Shown here: positions 1 to 15,440 of the stretch, piece by piece
Layout: the number at the start of each line of letters is the position of its first letter
How positions within the stretch are numbered: the first letter of the stretch is position 1
Assembly: GCF_037975245.1 (NCBI RefSeq)
Contig: NC_092569.1
Coordinates: forward strand, 2,581,501 to 2,645,500
Origin: Apostichopus japonicus
Taxonomy: Eukaryota > Echinodermata > Holothuroidea > Aspidochirotida > Stichopodidae
Length of the DNA: 64,000 nt
Direction: 5' to 3'
Translations under genes and position numbers: made by a program
The notes under the pieces: generated by a model
Databases searched by the model: none
Seen by the model: only the letters and a program-made list of their open reading frames with translations
Told to the model about the DNA's origin: nothing

Positions 1-3000
1 AATTCTTCCCAAAATTGTACCTGCGGTGTGTGGCGCCATTTTGATTCCTTTACAGGTGATAAAAGTAGTATAAACAGTCATATTTTGGTGGGAAATTGAA
101 ATTAATAAACCATATCTTGACGTCATTTCATATCAAATTGAAATGACTAAAACTTCCTCGAATTCCACTTTTGTCACGCGAGAAGCGTTTATTTGGGTTC
201 TGGGAATCCCTATAAGTATCCTGAGAGAAATTTGAGAACTTTCATTTTTGGCCGAAATTTGGCAATTTTGTAAGGCTATACCCTTATGATTTTATTCGAT
301 TTTGGCCAAAATCACGACTTTTTTTAATTCTTCCCAAAATTGTACCTGCGTTGTGTGTGGCGCCATTTTGATTCCTTTACAGGTGATAAAAGTAGTATAA
401 ACAGTCATATTTTGGTGGGAAATTGAAATTAATAAACCATATCTTGACGTCATTTCATATCAAATTGAAATGACTAAAACTTCCTCGAATTCCACTTTTG
501 TCACGCGAGAAGCGTTTATTTGGGTTCTGGGAATCCCTATAAGTATCCTGAGAGAAATTTGAGAACTTTCATTTTTTGGCCGAAATTTGGCAATTTTGTA
601 AGGCTATACCCTTATGATTTTATTCGATTTTGGCCAAAATCACGACTTTTTTTAATTCTTCCCAAAATTGTACCTGCGGTGTGTGGCGCCCTTTTGATTC
701 CTTTACTGGTGATAAAAGTAGATTAATCAGTCATATTTTGGTGGGAAATTGAAATTAATAAACCATATCTTGACGTCATTTCATATCAAATTGAAATGAC
801 TAAAACTTCCTCGAATTCCACTTTTGTCACGCGAGAAGCGTTTATTTGAGTTCTGGGAATCCCTATAGGTATCCTGAGAGAAATTTGAGAACTTTCATTT
901 TTGGCCGAAATTTGGCAATTTTGTAAGGCTATACCCTTATGATTTTTATTCGATTTTGGCCAAAATCACGACTTTTTTTAATTCTTCCCAAATTTGTACC
1001 TGCGGTGTGTGGCGCCCTTTTGATTCCTTTACAGGTGATAAAAGTAGTATAAACAGTCATATTTTGGTGGAAAATTGAAATTAATAAACCATATCTTGAC
1101 GTCATTTCATATCAAATTGAAATGACTAAAACTTCCTCGAATTCCACTTTTGTCACGCGAGAAGCGTTTATTTGGGTTCTGGGAATCTGGGAATAAGTAT
1201 CCTGAGAGAAATTTGAGAACTTTCATCTTTGGCCGAAATTTGGCAATTTTGTAAGGCCCTTATGATTTTATTCGATTTTGGCCAAAATCACGACTTTTTT
1301 TAATTCTTCCCAAATTTGTACCTGCGGTGTGTGGCGCCCTTTTGATTCCTTTACAGGTGATAAAAGTAGTATAAACAGTCATATTTTGGTGGAAAATTGA
1401 AATTAATAAACCATATCTTGACGTCATTTCATATCAAATTGAAATGACTAAAACTTCCTCGAATTCCACTTTTGTCACGCGAGAAGCGTTTATTTGGGTT
1501 CTGGGAATCCCTATAAGTATCCTGAGAGAAATTTGAGAACTTTCTTTTTTGGCCGAAATTTGGCAATTTTGTAAGGCTATACCCTTATGATTTTATTCGA
1601 TTTTGGCCAAAATCACGACTTTTTTAATTCTTCCCAAAATTGTACCTGCGGTGTGTGGCGCCCTTTTGATTCCTTTCCAGGTGATCAGAGCAGAATAAAC
1701 AGTCACATTTTGGTGAAAATTGAAATTAATAAACCATATCTTGACGTCATTTCATATCAAATTGAAATGACTAAAACTTCCTCGAATTCCACTTTTGTCA
1801 CGCGAGAAGCGTTTATTTGGGTTCTGGGAATCCCTATAAGTATCCTGAGAGAAATTTGAGAACTTTCATTTTTGGCCGAAATTTGGCAATTTTGTAAGGC
1901 TATACCCTTATGATTTTATTCGATTTTGGCCAAAATCACGACTTTTTTAATTCTTCCCAAAATTGTACCTGCGGTGTGTGGCGCCCTTTTGATTCCTTTA
2001 CAGGCGATCAGAGCAGAATAAACAGTCACATTTCGGTGAAAATTGACATTTAAAAACCATATCTTGACGTCATTTCATATCAAATTGAAATGACTAAAAC
2101 TTCCTCGAATTCCACTTTTGTCACGCGAGAAGCGTTTATTTGGGTTCTGGGAATCCCTATAAGTATCCTGAGAGAAATTTGAGAACTTTCATTTTTGGCC
2201 GAAATTTGGCAATTTTGTATTATGATTTTGTATTATGATTTTATTCGAATTTGGCCAAAATCACGACTTTTTTTAATTCTTCCCAAATTTGTTCCTGCGG
2301 TGTGTGGCGCCCTTTTGATTCCTTTACAGGTGATAAAAGTAGTATAAACAGTCATATTTTGGTGGAAAATTGAAATTAATAAACCATATCTTGACGTCAT
2401 TTCATATCAAATTGAAATGATTAAAACTTCCTCGAATTCCACTTTTGTCACGTGAGAAGCGTTGATTTCGGTTCTGGGAATCCCTATAAGGATCCTGAGA
2501 GAAATTTGAGAACTTTCATTTTTGGCCGAAACTTGGCAATTTTGTAAGGCTATACCCATATGAAATGACTAAAACTTCGTCGAATTCCACTTTGGTCACG
2601 CGAGAAGCGTTTATTTGGGTTCTGGGAATCCCTATAAGTATCCTGAGAGAAATTTGAGAACTTTCATTTTTGGCCGAAATTTGGCAATTTTGTAAGGCTA
2701 TACCCTTATGATTTTATTCGATTTTGGCCAAAATCACGACTTTTTTTAATTCTTCCCAAAATTGTACCTGCGGTGTGTGGCGCCATTTTGATTCCTTTAC
2801 AGGTGATAAAAGTAGTATAAACAGTCATATTTTGGTGGAAAATTGAAATTAATAAACCATATCTTGACGTCATTTCATATCAAATTGAAATGACTAAAAC
2901 TTCCTCGAATTCCACTTTTGTCACGCGAGAAGCGTTTATTTGGGTTCTGGGAATCCCTATAAGTATCCTGAGAGAAATTTGAGAACTTTCATTTTTGGCC

Positions 3001-5659
3001 GAAATTTGGCAATTTTGTAAGGCTATACCCTTATGATTTTATTCGATTTTGGCCAAAATCACGACTTTTTTAATTCTTCCCAAAATTGTACCTGCGGTGT
3101 GTGGCGCCCTTTTGATTCCTTTACAGGCGATCAGAGCAGAATAAACAGTCACATTTTGGTGAAAATTGAAATTAATAAACCATATCTTGACGTCATTTCA
3201 TATCAAATTGAAATGACTAAAACTTCCTCGAATTCCACTTTTGTCACGCGAGAAGCGTTTATTTGGGTTCTGGGAATCCCTATAAGTATCCTGAGAGAAA
3301 TTTGAGAACTTTCATTTTTGGCCGAAATTTGGCAATTTTGTACGGCTATACCCTTATGATTTTATTCGATTTTGGCCAAAATCACGACTTTTTTTAATTC
3401 TTCCCAAAATTGTACCTGCGTTGTGTGTGGCGCCATTTTGATTCCTTTACAGGTGATAAAAGTAGTATAAACAGTCATATTTTGGTGGGAAATTGAAATT
3501 AATAAACCATATCTTGACGTCATTTCATATCAAATTGAAATGATTAAAACTTCCTCGAATTCCACTTTTGTCACGTGAGAAGCGTTGATTTCGGTTCTGG
3601 GAATCCCTATAAGGATCCTGAGAGAAATTTGAGAACTTTCATTTTTGGCCGAAACTTGGCAATTTTGTAAGGCTATACCCATATGAAATGACTAAAACTT
3701 CGTCGAATTCCACTTTGGTCACGCGAAAAGCGTTTATTTGGGTTCTGGGAATCCCTATAAGTATCCTGAGAGAAATTTGAGAACTTTCATTTTTGGCCGA
3801 AATTTGGCAATTTTGTAAGGCTATACCCTTATGATTTTATTCGATTTTGGCCAAAATCACGACTTTTTTTAATTCTTCCCAAAATTGTACCTGCGGTGTG
3901 TGGCGCCAATTTGATTCCTTTACAGGTGATAAAAGTAGTATAAACAGTCATATTTTGGTGGAAAATTGAAATTAATAAACCATATCTTGACGTCATTTCA
4001 TATCAAATTGAAATGACTAAAACTTCCTCGAATTCCACTTTTGTCACGCGAGAAGCGTTTATTTGGGTTCTGGGAATCCCTATAAGTATCCTGAGAGAAA
4101 TTTGAGAACTTTCATTTTTGGCCGAAATTTGGCAATTTTGTAAGGCTATACCCTTATGATTTTATTCGATTTTGGCCAAAATCACGACTTTTTTTAATTC
4201 TTCCCAAAATTGTACCTGCGGTGTGTGGCGCCCTTTTGATTCCTTTACTGGTGATAAAAGTAGATTAATCAGTCATATTTTGGTGGGAAATTGAAATTAA
4301 TAAACCATATCTTGACGTCATTTCATATCAATTTGAAATGACTAAAACTTCCTCGAATTCCACTTTTGTCACGCGAGAAGCGTTTATTTGAGTTCTGGGA
4401 ATCCCTATAAGTATCCTGAGAGAATTGTGAGAACTTTCATTTTTGGCCGAAATTTGGCAATTTTGTAAGGCTATACCCTTATGATTTTATTCGATTTTGG
4501 CCAAAATCACGACTTTTTTTAATTCTTCCCAAAATTGTACCTGCCGTGTGTGGCGCCCTTTTGATTCCTTTACAGGTGATAAAAGTAGTATAAACAGTCA
4601 CATTTCGGTGAAAATTGAAATTAATAAACCATATCTTGACGTCATTTCATATCAAATTGAAATGACTAAAACTTCGTCGAATTCCACTTTTGTCACGCGA
4701 GAAGCGTTGATTTGAGTTCTGGGAATCCCTATAAGTATCCTGAGAGAAATTTGAGAACTTTCATTTTTGGCCGAAATTTGGCAATTTTGTAAGGCTATAC
4801 CCTTATGATTTTATTCGATTTTGGCCAAAATCACGACTTTTTTTAATTCTTCCCAAAATTGTACCTGCGGTGTGTGGCGCCCTTTTGATTCCTTTACAGG
4901 TGATCAGAGCAGAATAAACAGTCATATTTTGGTGGGAAATTGAAATTAATAAACCATATCTTGACGTCATTTCATATCAAATTGAAATGACTAAAACTTC
5001 CTCGAATTCCACTTTTGTCACGCGAGAAGCGTTTATTTGGTTTCTGGGAATCCCTATAAGTATCCTGAGAGAAATTTGAGAACTTTCATATTTGGCCGAA
5101 ATTTGGCAATTTTGTAAGGCTATGCCCTTATGATTTTATTCGATTTTGGCCAAAATCACGACTTTTTTTAATTCTTCCCAAAATTGTACCTGCGGTGTGT
5201 GGCGCCCTTTTGATTCCTTTACAGGTGATCAGAGCAGAATAAACAGTCATATTTTGGTGGGAAATTGAAATTAATAAACCATATCTTGACGTCATTTCAT
5301 ATCAAATTGAAATGACTAAAACTTCCTCGAATTCCACTTTTGTCACGCGAGAAGCGTTTATTTGGGTTCTGGGAATCCCTATAAGTATCCTGAGAGAAAT
5401 TTGAGAACTTTCATTTTTGGCCGAAATTTGGCAATTTTGTAAAGCTATACCCTTATGATTTTATTCGATTTTGGCCAAAATCACGACTTTTTTAATTCTT
5501 CCCAAAATTGTACCTGCGTTGTGTGTGGCGCCATTTTGATTCCTTTACAGGTGATAAAAGTAGTATAAACAGTCATATTTTGGTGGGAAATTGAAATTAA
5601 TAAACCATATCTTGACGTCATTTCATATCAAATTGAAATGACTAAAACTTCCTCGAAAT

Positions 5660-8600
5660 CCACTTTTGTCACGTGAGAAGCGTTTATTTGGGTTCTGGGA
5701 ATCCCTATAAGTATCCTGAGAGATATTTGAGAACTTTCATTTTTGGCCGAAATTTGGCAATTTTGTAAGGCTATATACCCTTTTGTAAGGCTATACCTTT
5801 ATGATTTTATTCGATTTTGGCCAAAATCACGACTTTTTTTAATTCTTCCCAAAATTGTACCTGCGGTGTGTGGCGCCCTTTTGATTCCTTTACAGGTGAT
5901 CAGAGCAGAATAAACAGTCATATTTTGGTGGAAAATTGAAATTAATAAACCATATCTTGACGTCATTTCATATCAAATTGAAATGACTAAAACTTCCTCG
6001 AATTCCACTTTTGTCACGTTAGAAGCGTTTATTTGGGTTCTGGGAATCCCTATAAGTATCCTGAGAGAAATTTGAGAACTTTCATTTTTGGCCGAAATTT
6101 GGCAATTTTGTAAGGCTATACCCTTATGATTTTATTCGATTTTGGCCAAAATCACGACTTTTTTTAATTCTTCCCAAAATTGTACCTGCGGTGTGTGGCG
6201 CCCTTTTGATTCCTTTACAGGCGATCAGAGCAGAATAAACAGTCACATTTCGGTGAAAATTGAAATTAATAAACCATATCTTGACGTCATTTCATATCAA
6301 ATTGAAATGACTAAAACTTCGTCGAATTCCACTTTTGTCACGCGAGAAGCGTTGATTTGAGTTCTGGGAATCCCTATAAGTATCCTGAGAGAAATTTGAG
6401 AACTTTCATTTTTGGCCGAAATTTGGCAATTTTGTAAGGCTATACCCTTATGATTTTATTCGATTTTGGCCAAAATCACGACTTTTTTTAATTCTTCCCA
6501 AAATTGTACCTGCGGTGTGTGGCGCCCTTTTGATTCCTTTACAGGTGATCAGAGCAGAATAAACAGTCATATTTTGGTGGAAAATTGAAATTAATAAACC
6601 ATATCTTGACGTCATTTCATATCAAATTGAAATGACTAAAACTTCCTCGAATTCCACTTTTGTCACGCGAGAAGCGTTTATTTGGGTTCTGGGAATCCCT
6701 ATAAGTATCCTGAGAGAAATTTGAGAACTTTCATTTTTGGCCGAAATTTGGCAATTTTGTAAGGCTATACCCTTATGATTTTATTCGATTTTGGCCAAAA
6801 TCACGACTTTTTTAATTCTTCCCAAAATTGTACCTGCGGTGTGTGGCGCCCTTTTGATTCCTTTACAGGCGATCAGAGCAGAATAAACAGTCACATTTTG
6901 GTGAAAATTGAAATTAATAAACCATATCTTGACGTCATTTCATATCAAATTGAAATGACTAAAACTTCCTCGAATTCCACTTTTGTCACGCGAGAAGCGT
7001 TTATTTGGGTTCTGGGAATCCCTATAAGTATCCTGAGAGAAATTTGAGAACTTTCATTTTTGGCCGAAATTTGGCAATTTTGTAAAGCTATACCCTTATG
7101 ATTTTATTCGATTTTGGCCAAAATCACGACTTTTTTTAATTCTTCCCAAAATTGTACCTGCGGTGTGTGGCGCCCTTTTGATTCCTTTACCGGTGATCAG
7201 AGCAGAATAAACAGTCATATTTTGGTGGAAAATTGAAATTAATAAACCATATCTTGACGTCATTTCATATCAAATTGAAATGACTAAAACTTCCTCGAAA
7301 TCCACTTTTGTCACGTGAGAAGCGTTTATTTGGGTTCTGGGAATCCCTATAAGTATCCTGAGAGATATTTGAGAACTTTCATTTTTGGCCGAAATTTGGC
7401 AATTTTGTAAGGCTATATACCCTTTTGTAAGGCTATACCTTTATGATTTTATTCGATTTTGGCCAAAATCACGACTTTTTTTAATTCTTCCCAAAATTGT
7501 ACCTGCGGTGTGTGGCGCCCTTTTGATTCCTTTACAGGTGATCAGAGCAGAATAAACAGTCATATTTTGGTGGAAAATTGAAATTAATAAACCATATCTT
7601 GACGTCATTTCATATCAAATTGAAATGACTAAAACTTCCTCGAATTCCACTTTTGTCACGCGAGAAGCGTTTATTTGGGTTCTGGGAATCCCTATAAGTA
7701 TCCTGAGAGAAATTTGAGAACTTTCATTTTTGGCCGAAATTTGGCAATTTTGTAAGGCTATACCCTTATGATTTTATTCGATTTTGGCCAAAATCACGAC
7801 TTTTTTAATTCTTCCCAAAATTGTACCTGCGGTGTGTGGCGCCCTTTTGATTCCTTTACAGGCGATCAGAGCAGAATAAACAGTCACATTTTGGTGAAAA
7901 TTGAAATTAATAAACCATATCTTGACGTCATTTCATATCAAATTGAAATGACTAAAACTTCCTCGAATTCCACTTTTGTCACGCGAGAAGCGTTTATTTG
8001 GGTTCTGGGAATCCCTATAAGTATCCTGAGAGAAATTTGAGAACTTTCATTTTTGGCCGAAATTTGGCAATTTTGTAAAGCTATACCCTTATGATTTTAT
8101 TCGATTTTGGCCAAAATCACGACTTTTTTTAATTCTTCCCAAAATTGTACCTGCGGTGTGTGGCGCCCTTTTGATTCCTTTACCGGTGATCAGAGCAGAA
8201 TAAACAGTCATATTTTGGTGGAAAATTGAAATTAATAAACCATATCTTGACGTCATTTCATATCAAATTGAAATGACTAAAACTTCCTCGAAATCCACTT
8301 TTGTCACGTGAGAAGCGTTTATTTGGGTTCTGGGAATCCCTATAAGTATCCTGAGAGATATTTGAGAACTTTCATTTTTGGCCGAAATTTGGCAATTTTG
8401 TAAGGCTATATACCCTTTTGTAAGGCTATACCTTTATGATTTTATTCGATTTTGGCCAAAATCACGACTTTTTTTAATTCTTCCCAAAATTGTACCTGCG
8501 GTGTGTGGCGCCCTTTTGATTCCTTTACAGGTGATCAGAGCAGAATAAACAGTCATATTTTGGTGGAAAATTGAAATTAATAAACCATATCTTGACGTCA

Positions 8601-9700
8601 TTTCATATCAAATTGAAATGACTAAAACTTCCTCGAATTCCACTTTTGTCACGTTAGAAGCGTTTATTTGGGTTCTGGGAATCCCTATAAGTATCCTGAG
8701 AGAAATTTGAGAACTTTCATTTTTGGCCGAAATTTGGCAATTTTGTAAGGCTATACCCTTATGATTTTATTCGATTTTGGCCAAAATCACGACTTTTTTT
8801 AATTCTTCCCAAAATTGTACCTGCGGTGTGTGGCGCCCTTTTGATTCCTTTACAGGCGATCAGAGCAGAATAAACAGTCACATTTCGGTGAAAATTGAAA
8901 TTAATAAACCATATCTTGACGTCATTTCATATCAAATTGAAATGACTAAAACTTCGTCGAATTCCACTTTTGTCACGCGAGAAGCGTTGATTTGAGTTCT
9001 GGGAATCCCTATAAGTATCCTGAGAGAAATTTGAGAACTTTCATTTTTGGCCGAAATTTGGCAATTTTGTAAGGCTATACCCTTATGATTTTATTCGATT
9101 TTGGCCAAAATCACGACTTTTTTTAATTCTTCCCAAAATTGTACCTGCGGTGTGTGGCGCCCTTTTGATTCCTTTACAGGTGATCAGAGCAGAATAAACA
9201 GTCATATTTTGGTGGAAAATTGAAATTAATAAACCATATCTTGACGTCATTTCATATCAAATTGAAATGACTAAAACTTCCTCGAATTCCACTTTTGTCA
9301 CGCGAGAAGCGTTTATTTGGGTTCTGGGAATCCCTATAAGTATCCTGAGAGAAATTTGAGAACTTTCATTTTTGGCCGAAATTTGGCAATTTTGTAAGGC
9401 TATACCCTTATGATTTTATTCGATTTTGGCCAAAATCACGACTTTTTTAATTCTTCCCAAAATTGTACCTGCGGTGTGTGGCGCCCTTTTGATTCCTTTA
9501 CAGGCGATCAGAGCAGAATAAACAGTCACATTTTGGTGAAAATTGAAATTAATAAACCATATCTTGACGTCATTTCATATCAAATTGAAATGACTAAAAC
9601 TTCCTCGAATTCCACTTTTGTCACGCGAGAAGCGTTTATTTGGGTTCTGGGAATCCCTATAAGTATCCTGAGAGAAATTTGAGAACTTTCATTTTTGGCC
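5660..9700 (+). repeat. Higher-order satellite blocks, 993-bp and 2,635-bp periods
   Basis: Diagnostic variants repeat at fixed shifts. AAAGCTATACCC occurs at about 7,085 and 8,078, TACCGGTGAT at about 7,190 and 8,183, and CTCGAAATCC at about 7,296 and 8,289, all 993 bp apart (three units plus a 20-bp insertion). A rarer GTCACGTTAGAAGCG variant at 6,014 and 8,649 marks an overlapping shift of 2,635 bp. The blocks are read as products of successive unequal exchange. They are sub-structure of the main array, not separate elements. Confidence 0.85.
5764..5805 (+). repeat. 20-bp internal duplication in satellite unit (9 copies)
   Basis: TTTTGTAAGGCTATA is duplicated, giving CTATATACCCTTTTGTAAGG before CTATACC. 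The same variant is at about 7,404, 8,396, 10,517, 12,957, 14,757, 20,296, 23,388 and 27,127. It is a single slippage event spread by block duplication, and it is a good marker for aligning the higher-order blocks. Confidence 0.85.
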
Positions 9701-12700
9701 GAAATTTGGCAATTTTGTACGGCTATACCCTTATGATTTTATTCGATTTTGGCCAAAATCACGACTTTTTTAATTCTTCCCAAAATTGTACCTGCGTTGT
9801 GTGTGGCGCCATTTTGATTCCTTTACAGGTGATAAAAGTAGTATAAACAGTCATATTTTGGTGGGAAATTGAAATTAATAAACCATATCTTGACGTCATT
9901 TCATATCAAATTGAAATGATTAAAACTTCCTCGAATTCCACTTTTGTCACGTGAGAAGCGTTGATTTCGGTTCTGGGAATCCCTATAAGGATCCTGAGAG
10001 AAATTTGAGAACTTTCATTTTTGGCCGAAACTTGGCAATTTTGTAAGGCTATACCCATATGAAATGACTAAAACTTCGTCGAATTCCACTTTGGTCACGC
10101 GAGAAGCGTTTATTTGGGTTCTGGGAATCCCTATAAGTATCCTGAGAGAAATTTGAGAACTTTCATTTTTGGCCGAAATTTGGCAATTTTGTAAGGCTAT
10201 ACCCTTATGATTTTATTCGATTTTGGCCAAAATCACGACTTTTTTTAATTCTTCCCAAAATTGTACCTGCGGTGTGTGGCGCCCTTTTGATTCCTTTACC
10301 GGTGATCAGAGCAGAATAAACAGTCATATTTTGGTGGAAAATTGAAATTAATAAACCATATCTTGACGTCATTTCATATCAAATTGAAATGACTAAAACT
10401 TCCTCGAAATCCACTTTTGTCACGTGAGAAGCGTTTATTTGGGTTCTGGGAATCCCTATAAGTATCCTGAGAGATATTTGAGAACTTTCATTTTTGGCCG
10501 AAATTTGGCAATTTTGTAAGGCTATATACCCTTTTGTAAGGCTATACCTTTATGATTTTATTCGATTTTGGCCAAAATCACGACTTTTTTTAATTCTTCC
10601 CAAAATTGTACCTGCGGTGTGTGGCGCCCTTTTGATTCCTTTACAGGTGATCAGAGCAGAATAAACAGTCATATTTTGGTGGAAAATTGAAATTAATAAA
10701 CCATATCTTGACGTCATTTCATATCAAATTGAAATGACTAAAACTTCCTCGAATTCCACTTTTGTCACGTGAGAAGCGTTTATTTGGGTTCTGGGAATCC
10801 CTATAAGTATCCTGAGAGAAATTTGAGAACTTTCATTTTTGGCCGAAATTTGGCAATTTTGTAAGGCTATACCCTTATGATTTTATTCGATTTTGGCCAA
10901 AATCACGACTTTTTTTAATTCTTCCCAAAATTGTACCTGCGTTGTGTGTGGCGTTATTTTGATTCCTTTACAGGTGATAAAAGTAGTATAAACAGTCATA
11001 TTTTGGTGGAAAATTGAAATTAATAAACCATATCTTGACGTCATTTCATATCAAATTGAAATGACTAAAACTTCCTCGAATTCCACTTTTGTCACGCGTG
11101 AAGCGTTTATTTGGTTTCTGGGAATCCCTATAAGTATCCTGAGAGAAATTTGAGAACTTTCATTTTTGGCCGAAATTTGGCAATTTTGTAAGGCTATACC
11201 CTTATGATTTTATTCGATTTTGGCCAAAATCACGACTTTTTTTAATTCTTCCCAAAATTGTACCTGCGGTGTGTGGCGCCCTTTTGATTCCTTTACAGGC
11301 GATCAGAGCAGAATCAACAGTCACATTTCGGTGAAAATTGAAATTAATAAACCATATCTTGACGTCATTTCATATCAAATTGAAATGACTAAAACTTCGT
11401 CGAATTCCACTTTTGTCACGCGAGAAGCGTTGATTTGAGTTCTGGGAATCCCTATAAGTATCCTGAGAGAAATTTGAGAACTTTCATTTTTGGCCGAAAT
11501 TTGGCAATTTTGTAAGGCATACCCTTATGATTTTATTCGATTTTGGCCAAAATCACGACTTTTTTTAATTCTTCCCAAAATTGTACCTGCGGTGTGTGGC
11601 GCCCTTTTGATTCCTTTACAGGTGATCAGAGCAGAATAAACAGTCATATTTTGGTGGAAAATTGAAATTAATAAACCATATCTTGACGTCATTTCATATC
11701 AAATTGAAATGACTAAAACTTCCTCGAATTCCACTTTTGTCACGCGAGAAGCGTTTATTTGGGTTCTGGGAATCCCTATAAGTATCCTGAGAGAAATTTG
11801 AGAACTTTCATTTTTGGCCGAAATTTGGCAATTTTGTAAGGCTATACCCTTATGATTTTATTCGATTTTGGCCAAAATCACGACTTTTTTAATTCTTCCC
11901 AAAATTGTACCTGCGGTGTGTGGCGCCCTTTTGATTCCTTTACAGGCGATCAGAGCAGAATAAACAGTCACATTTTGGTGAAAATTGAAATTAATAAACC
12001 ATATCTTGACGTCATTTCATATCAAATTGAAATGACTAAAACTTCCTCGAATTCCACTTTTGTCACGCGAGAAGCGTTTATTTGGGTTCTGGGAATCCCT
12101 ATAAGTATCCTGAGAGAAATTTGAGAACTTTCATTTTTGGCCGAAATTTGGCAATTTTGTACGGCTATACCCTTATGATTTTATTCGATTTTGGCCAAAA
12201 TCACGACTTTTTTTAATTCTTCCCAAAATTGTACCTGCGTTGTGTGTGGCGCCATTTTGATTCCTTTACAGGTGATAAAAGTAGTATAAACAGTCATATT
12301 TTGGTGGGAAATTGAAATTAATAAACCATATCTTGACGTCATTTCATATCAAATTGAAATGATTAAAACTTCCTCGAATTCCACTTTTGTCACGTGAGAA
12401 GCGTTGATTTCGGTTCTGGGAATCCCTATAAGGATCCTGAGAGAAATTTGAGAACTTTCATTTTTGGCCGAAACTTGGCAATTTTGTAAGGCTATACCCA
12501 TATGAAATGACTAAAACTTCGTCGAATTCCACTTTGGTCACGCGAGAAGCGTTTATTTGGGTTCTGGGAATCCCTATAAGTATCCTGAGAGAAATTTGAG
12601 AACTTTCATTTTTGGCCGAAATTTGGCAATTTTGTAAGGCTATACCCTTATGATTTTATTCGATTTTGGCCAAAATCACGACTTTTTTTAATTCTTCCCA

Positions 12701-15440
12701 AAATTGTACCTGCGGTGTGTGGCGCCCTTTTGATTCCTTTACCGGTGATCAGAGCAGAATAAACAGTCATATTTTGGTGGAAAATTGAAATTAATAAACC
12801 ATATCTTGACGTCATTTCATATCAAATTGAAATGACTAAAACTTCCTCGAAATCCACTTTTGTCACGTGAGAAGCGTTTATTTGGGTTCTGGGAATCCCT
12901 ATAAGTATCCTGAGAGATATTTGAGAACTTTCATTTTTGGCCGAAATTTGGCAATTTTGTAAGGCTATATACCCTTTTGTAAGGCTATACCTTTATGATT
13001 TTATTCGATTTTGGCCAAAATCACGACTTTTTTTAATTCTTCCCAAAATTGTACCTGCGGTGTGTGGCGCCCTTTTGATTCCTTTACAGGCGATCAGAGC
13101 AGAATAAACAGTCATATTTTGGTGGAAAATTGAAATTAATAAACCATATCTTGACGTCATTTCATATCAAATTGAAATGACTAAAACTTCCTCGAATTCC
13201 ACTTTTGTCACGCGTGAAGCGTTTATTTGGTTTCTGGGAATCCCTATAAGTATCCTGAGAGAAATTTGAGAACTTTCATTTTTGGCCGAAATTTGGCAAT
13301 TTTGTAAGGCTATACCCTTATGATTTTATTCGATTTTGGCCAAAATCACGACTTTTTTTAATTCTTCCCAAAATTGTACCTGCGGTGTGTGGCGCCCTTT
13401 TGATTCGTTTACAGGTGATAAAAGTAGTATAAACAGTCATATTTTGGTGGTAAAGTGAAATTAATAAACCATATCTTGACGTCATTTCATATCAAATTGA
13501 AATGACTAAAACTTCCTCGAATTCCACTTTTGTCACGCGAGAAGCGTTTATTTGGGTTCTGGGAATCCCTATAAGTATCCTGAGAGAAATTTGAGAACTT
13601 TCATTTTTGGCCGAAATTTGGCAATTTTGTAAGGCTATACCCTTATGATTTTATTCGATTTTGGCCAAAATCACGACTTTTTTAATTCTTCCCAAAATTG
13701 TACCTGCGGTGTGTGGCGCCCTTTTGATTCCTTTACAGGCGATCAGAGCAGAATAAACAGTCACATTTTGGTGAAAATTGAAATTAATAAACCATATCTT
13801 GACGTCATTTCATATCAAATTGAAATGACTAAAACTTCCTCGAATTCCACTTTTGTCACGCGAGAAGCGTTTATTTGGGTTCTGGGAATCCCTATAAGTA
13901 TCCTGAGAGAAATTTGAGAACTTTCATTTTTGGCCGAAATTTGGCAATTTTGTACGGCTATACCCTTATGATTTTATTCGATTTTGGCCAAAATCACGAC
14001 TTTTTTTAATTCTTCCCAAAATTGTACCTGCGTTGTGTGTGGCGCCATTTTGATTCCTTTACAGGTGATAAAAGTAGTATAAACAGTCATATTTTGGTGG
14101 GAAATTGAAATTAATAAACCATATCTTGACGTCATTTCATATCAAATTGAAATGATTAAAACTTCCTCGAATTCCACTTTTGTCACGTGAGAAGCGTTGA
14201 TTTCGGTTCTGGGAATCCCTATAAGGATCCTGAGAGAAATTTGAGAACTTTCATTTTTGGCCGAAACTTGGCAATTTTGTAAGGCTATACCCATATGAAA
14301 TGACTAAAACTTCGTCGAATTCCACTTTGGTCACGCGAGAAGCGTTTATTTGGGTTCTGGGAATCCCTATAAGTATCCTGAGAGAAATTTGAGAACTTTC
14401 ATTTTTGGCCGAAATTTGGCAATTTTGTAAGGCTATACCCTTATGATTTTATTCGATTTTGGCCAAAATCACGACTTTTTTTAATTCTTCCCAAAATTGT
14501 ACCTGCGGTGTGTGGCGCCCTTTTGATTCCTTTACCGGTGATCAGAGCAGAATAAACAGTCATATTTTGGTGGAAAATTGAAATTAATAAACCATATCTT
14601 GACGTCATTTCATATCAAATTGAAATGACTAAAACTTCCTCGAAATCCACTTTTGTCACGTGAGAAGCGTTTATTTGGGTTCTGGGAATCCCTATAAGTA
14701 TCCTGAGAGATATTTGAGAACTTTCATTTTTGGCCGAAATTTGGCAATTTTGTAAGGCTATATACCCTTTTGTAAGGCTATACCTTTATGATTTTATTCG
14801 ATTTTGGCCAAAATCACGACTTTTTTTAATTCTTCCCAAAATTGTACCTGCGGTGTGTGGCGCCCTTTTGATTCCTTTACAGGCGATCAGAGCAGAATAA
14901 ACAGTCATATTTTGGTGGAAAATTGAAATTAATAAACCATATCTTGACGTCATTTCATATCAAATTGAAATGACTAAAACTTCCTCGAATTCCACTTTTG
15001 TCACGCGTGAAGCGTTTATTTGGTTTCTGGGAATCCCTATAAGTATCCTGAGAGAAATTTGAGAACTTTCATTTTTGGCCGAAATTTGGCAATTTTGTAA
15101 GGCTATACCCTTATGATTTTATTCGATTTTGGCCAAAATCACGACTTTTTTTAATTCTTCCCAAAATTGTAGCTGCGGTGTGTGGCGCCCTTTTGATTCC
15201 TTTACAGGTGATAAAAGTAGTATAAACAGTCATATTTTGGTGGTAAAGTGAAATTAATAAACCATATCTTGACGTCATTTCATATCAAATTGAAATGACT
15301 AAAACTTCCTCGAAATCCACTTTTGTCACGCGAGAATCGTTTATTTGGGTTCTGGGAATCCCTATAAGTATCCTGAGAGAAATTTGAGAACTTTCATTTT
15401 TGGCCGAAATTTGGCAATTTTGTAAGGCTATATATACCCT
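9410..15440 (+). repeat. Higher-order satellite blocks, 2,442-bp and 1,793-bp periods
   Basis: The combination of GAAACTTGGC, the short 148-bp unit, TACCGGTGATCAG, CTCGAAATCC and the 20-bp insertion occurs three times, at roughly 10.0-10.6, 12.5-13.0 and 14.3-14.8 kb. The shifts are 2,442 bp (10,297 to 12,739) and then 1,793 bp (12,739 to 14,532; the GTGGTAAAGTG variant at 13,448 to 15,241). The third copy equals the second in nearly every diagnostic base, so the 1,793-bp duplication looks younger. Confidence 0.85.
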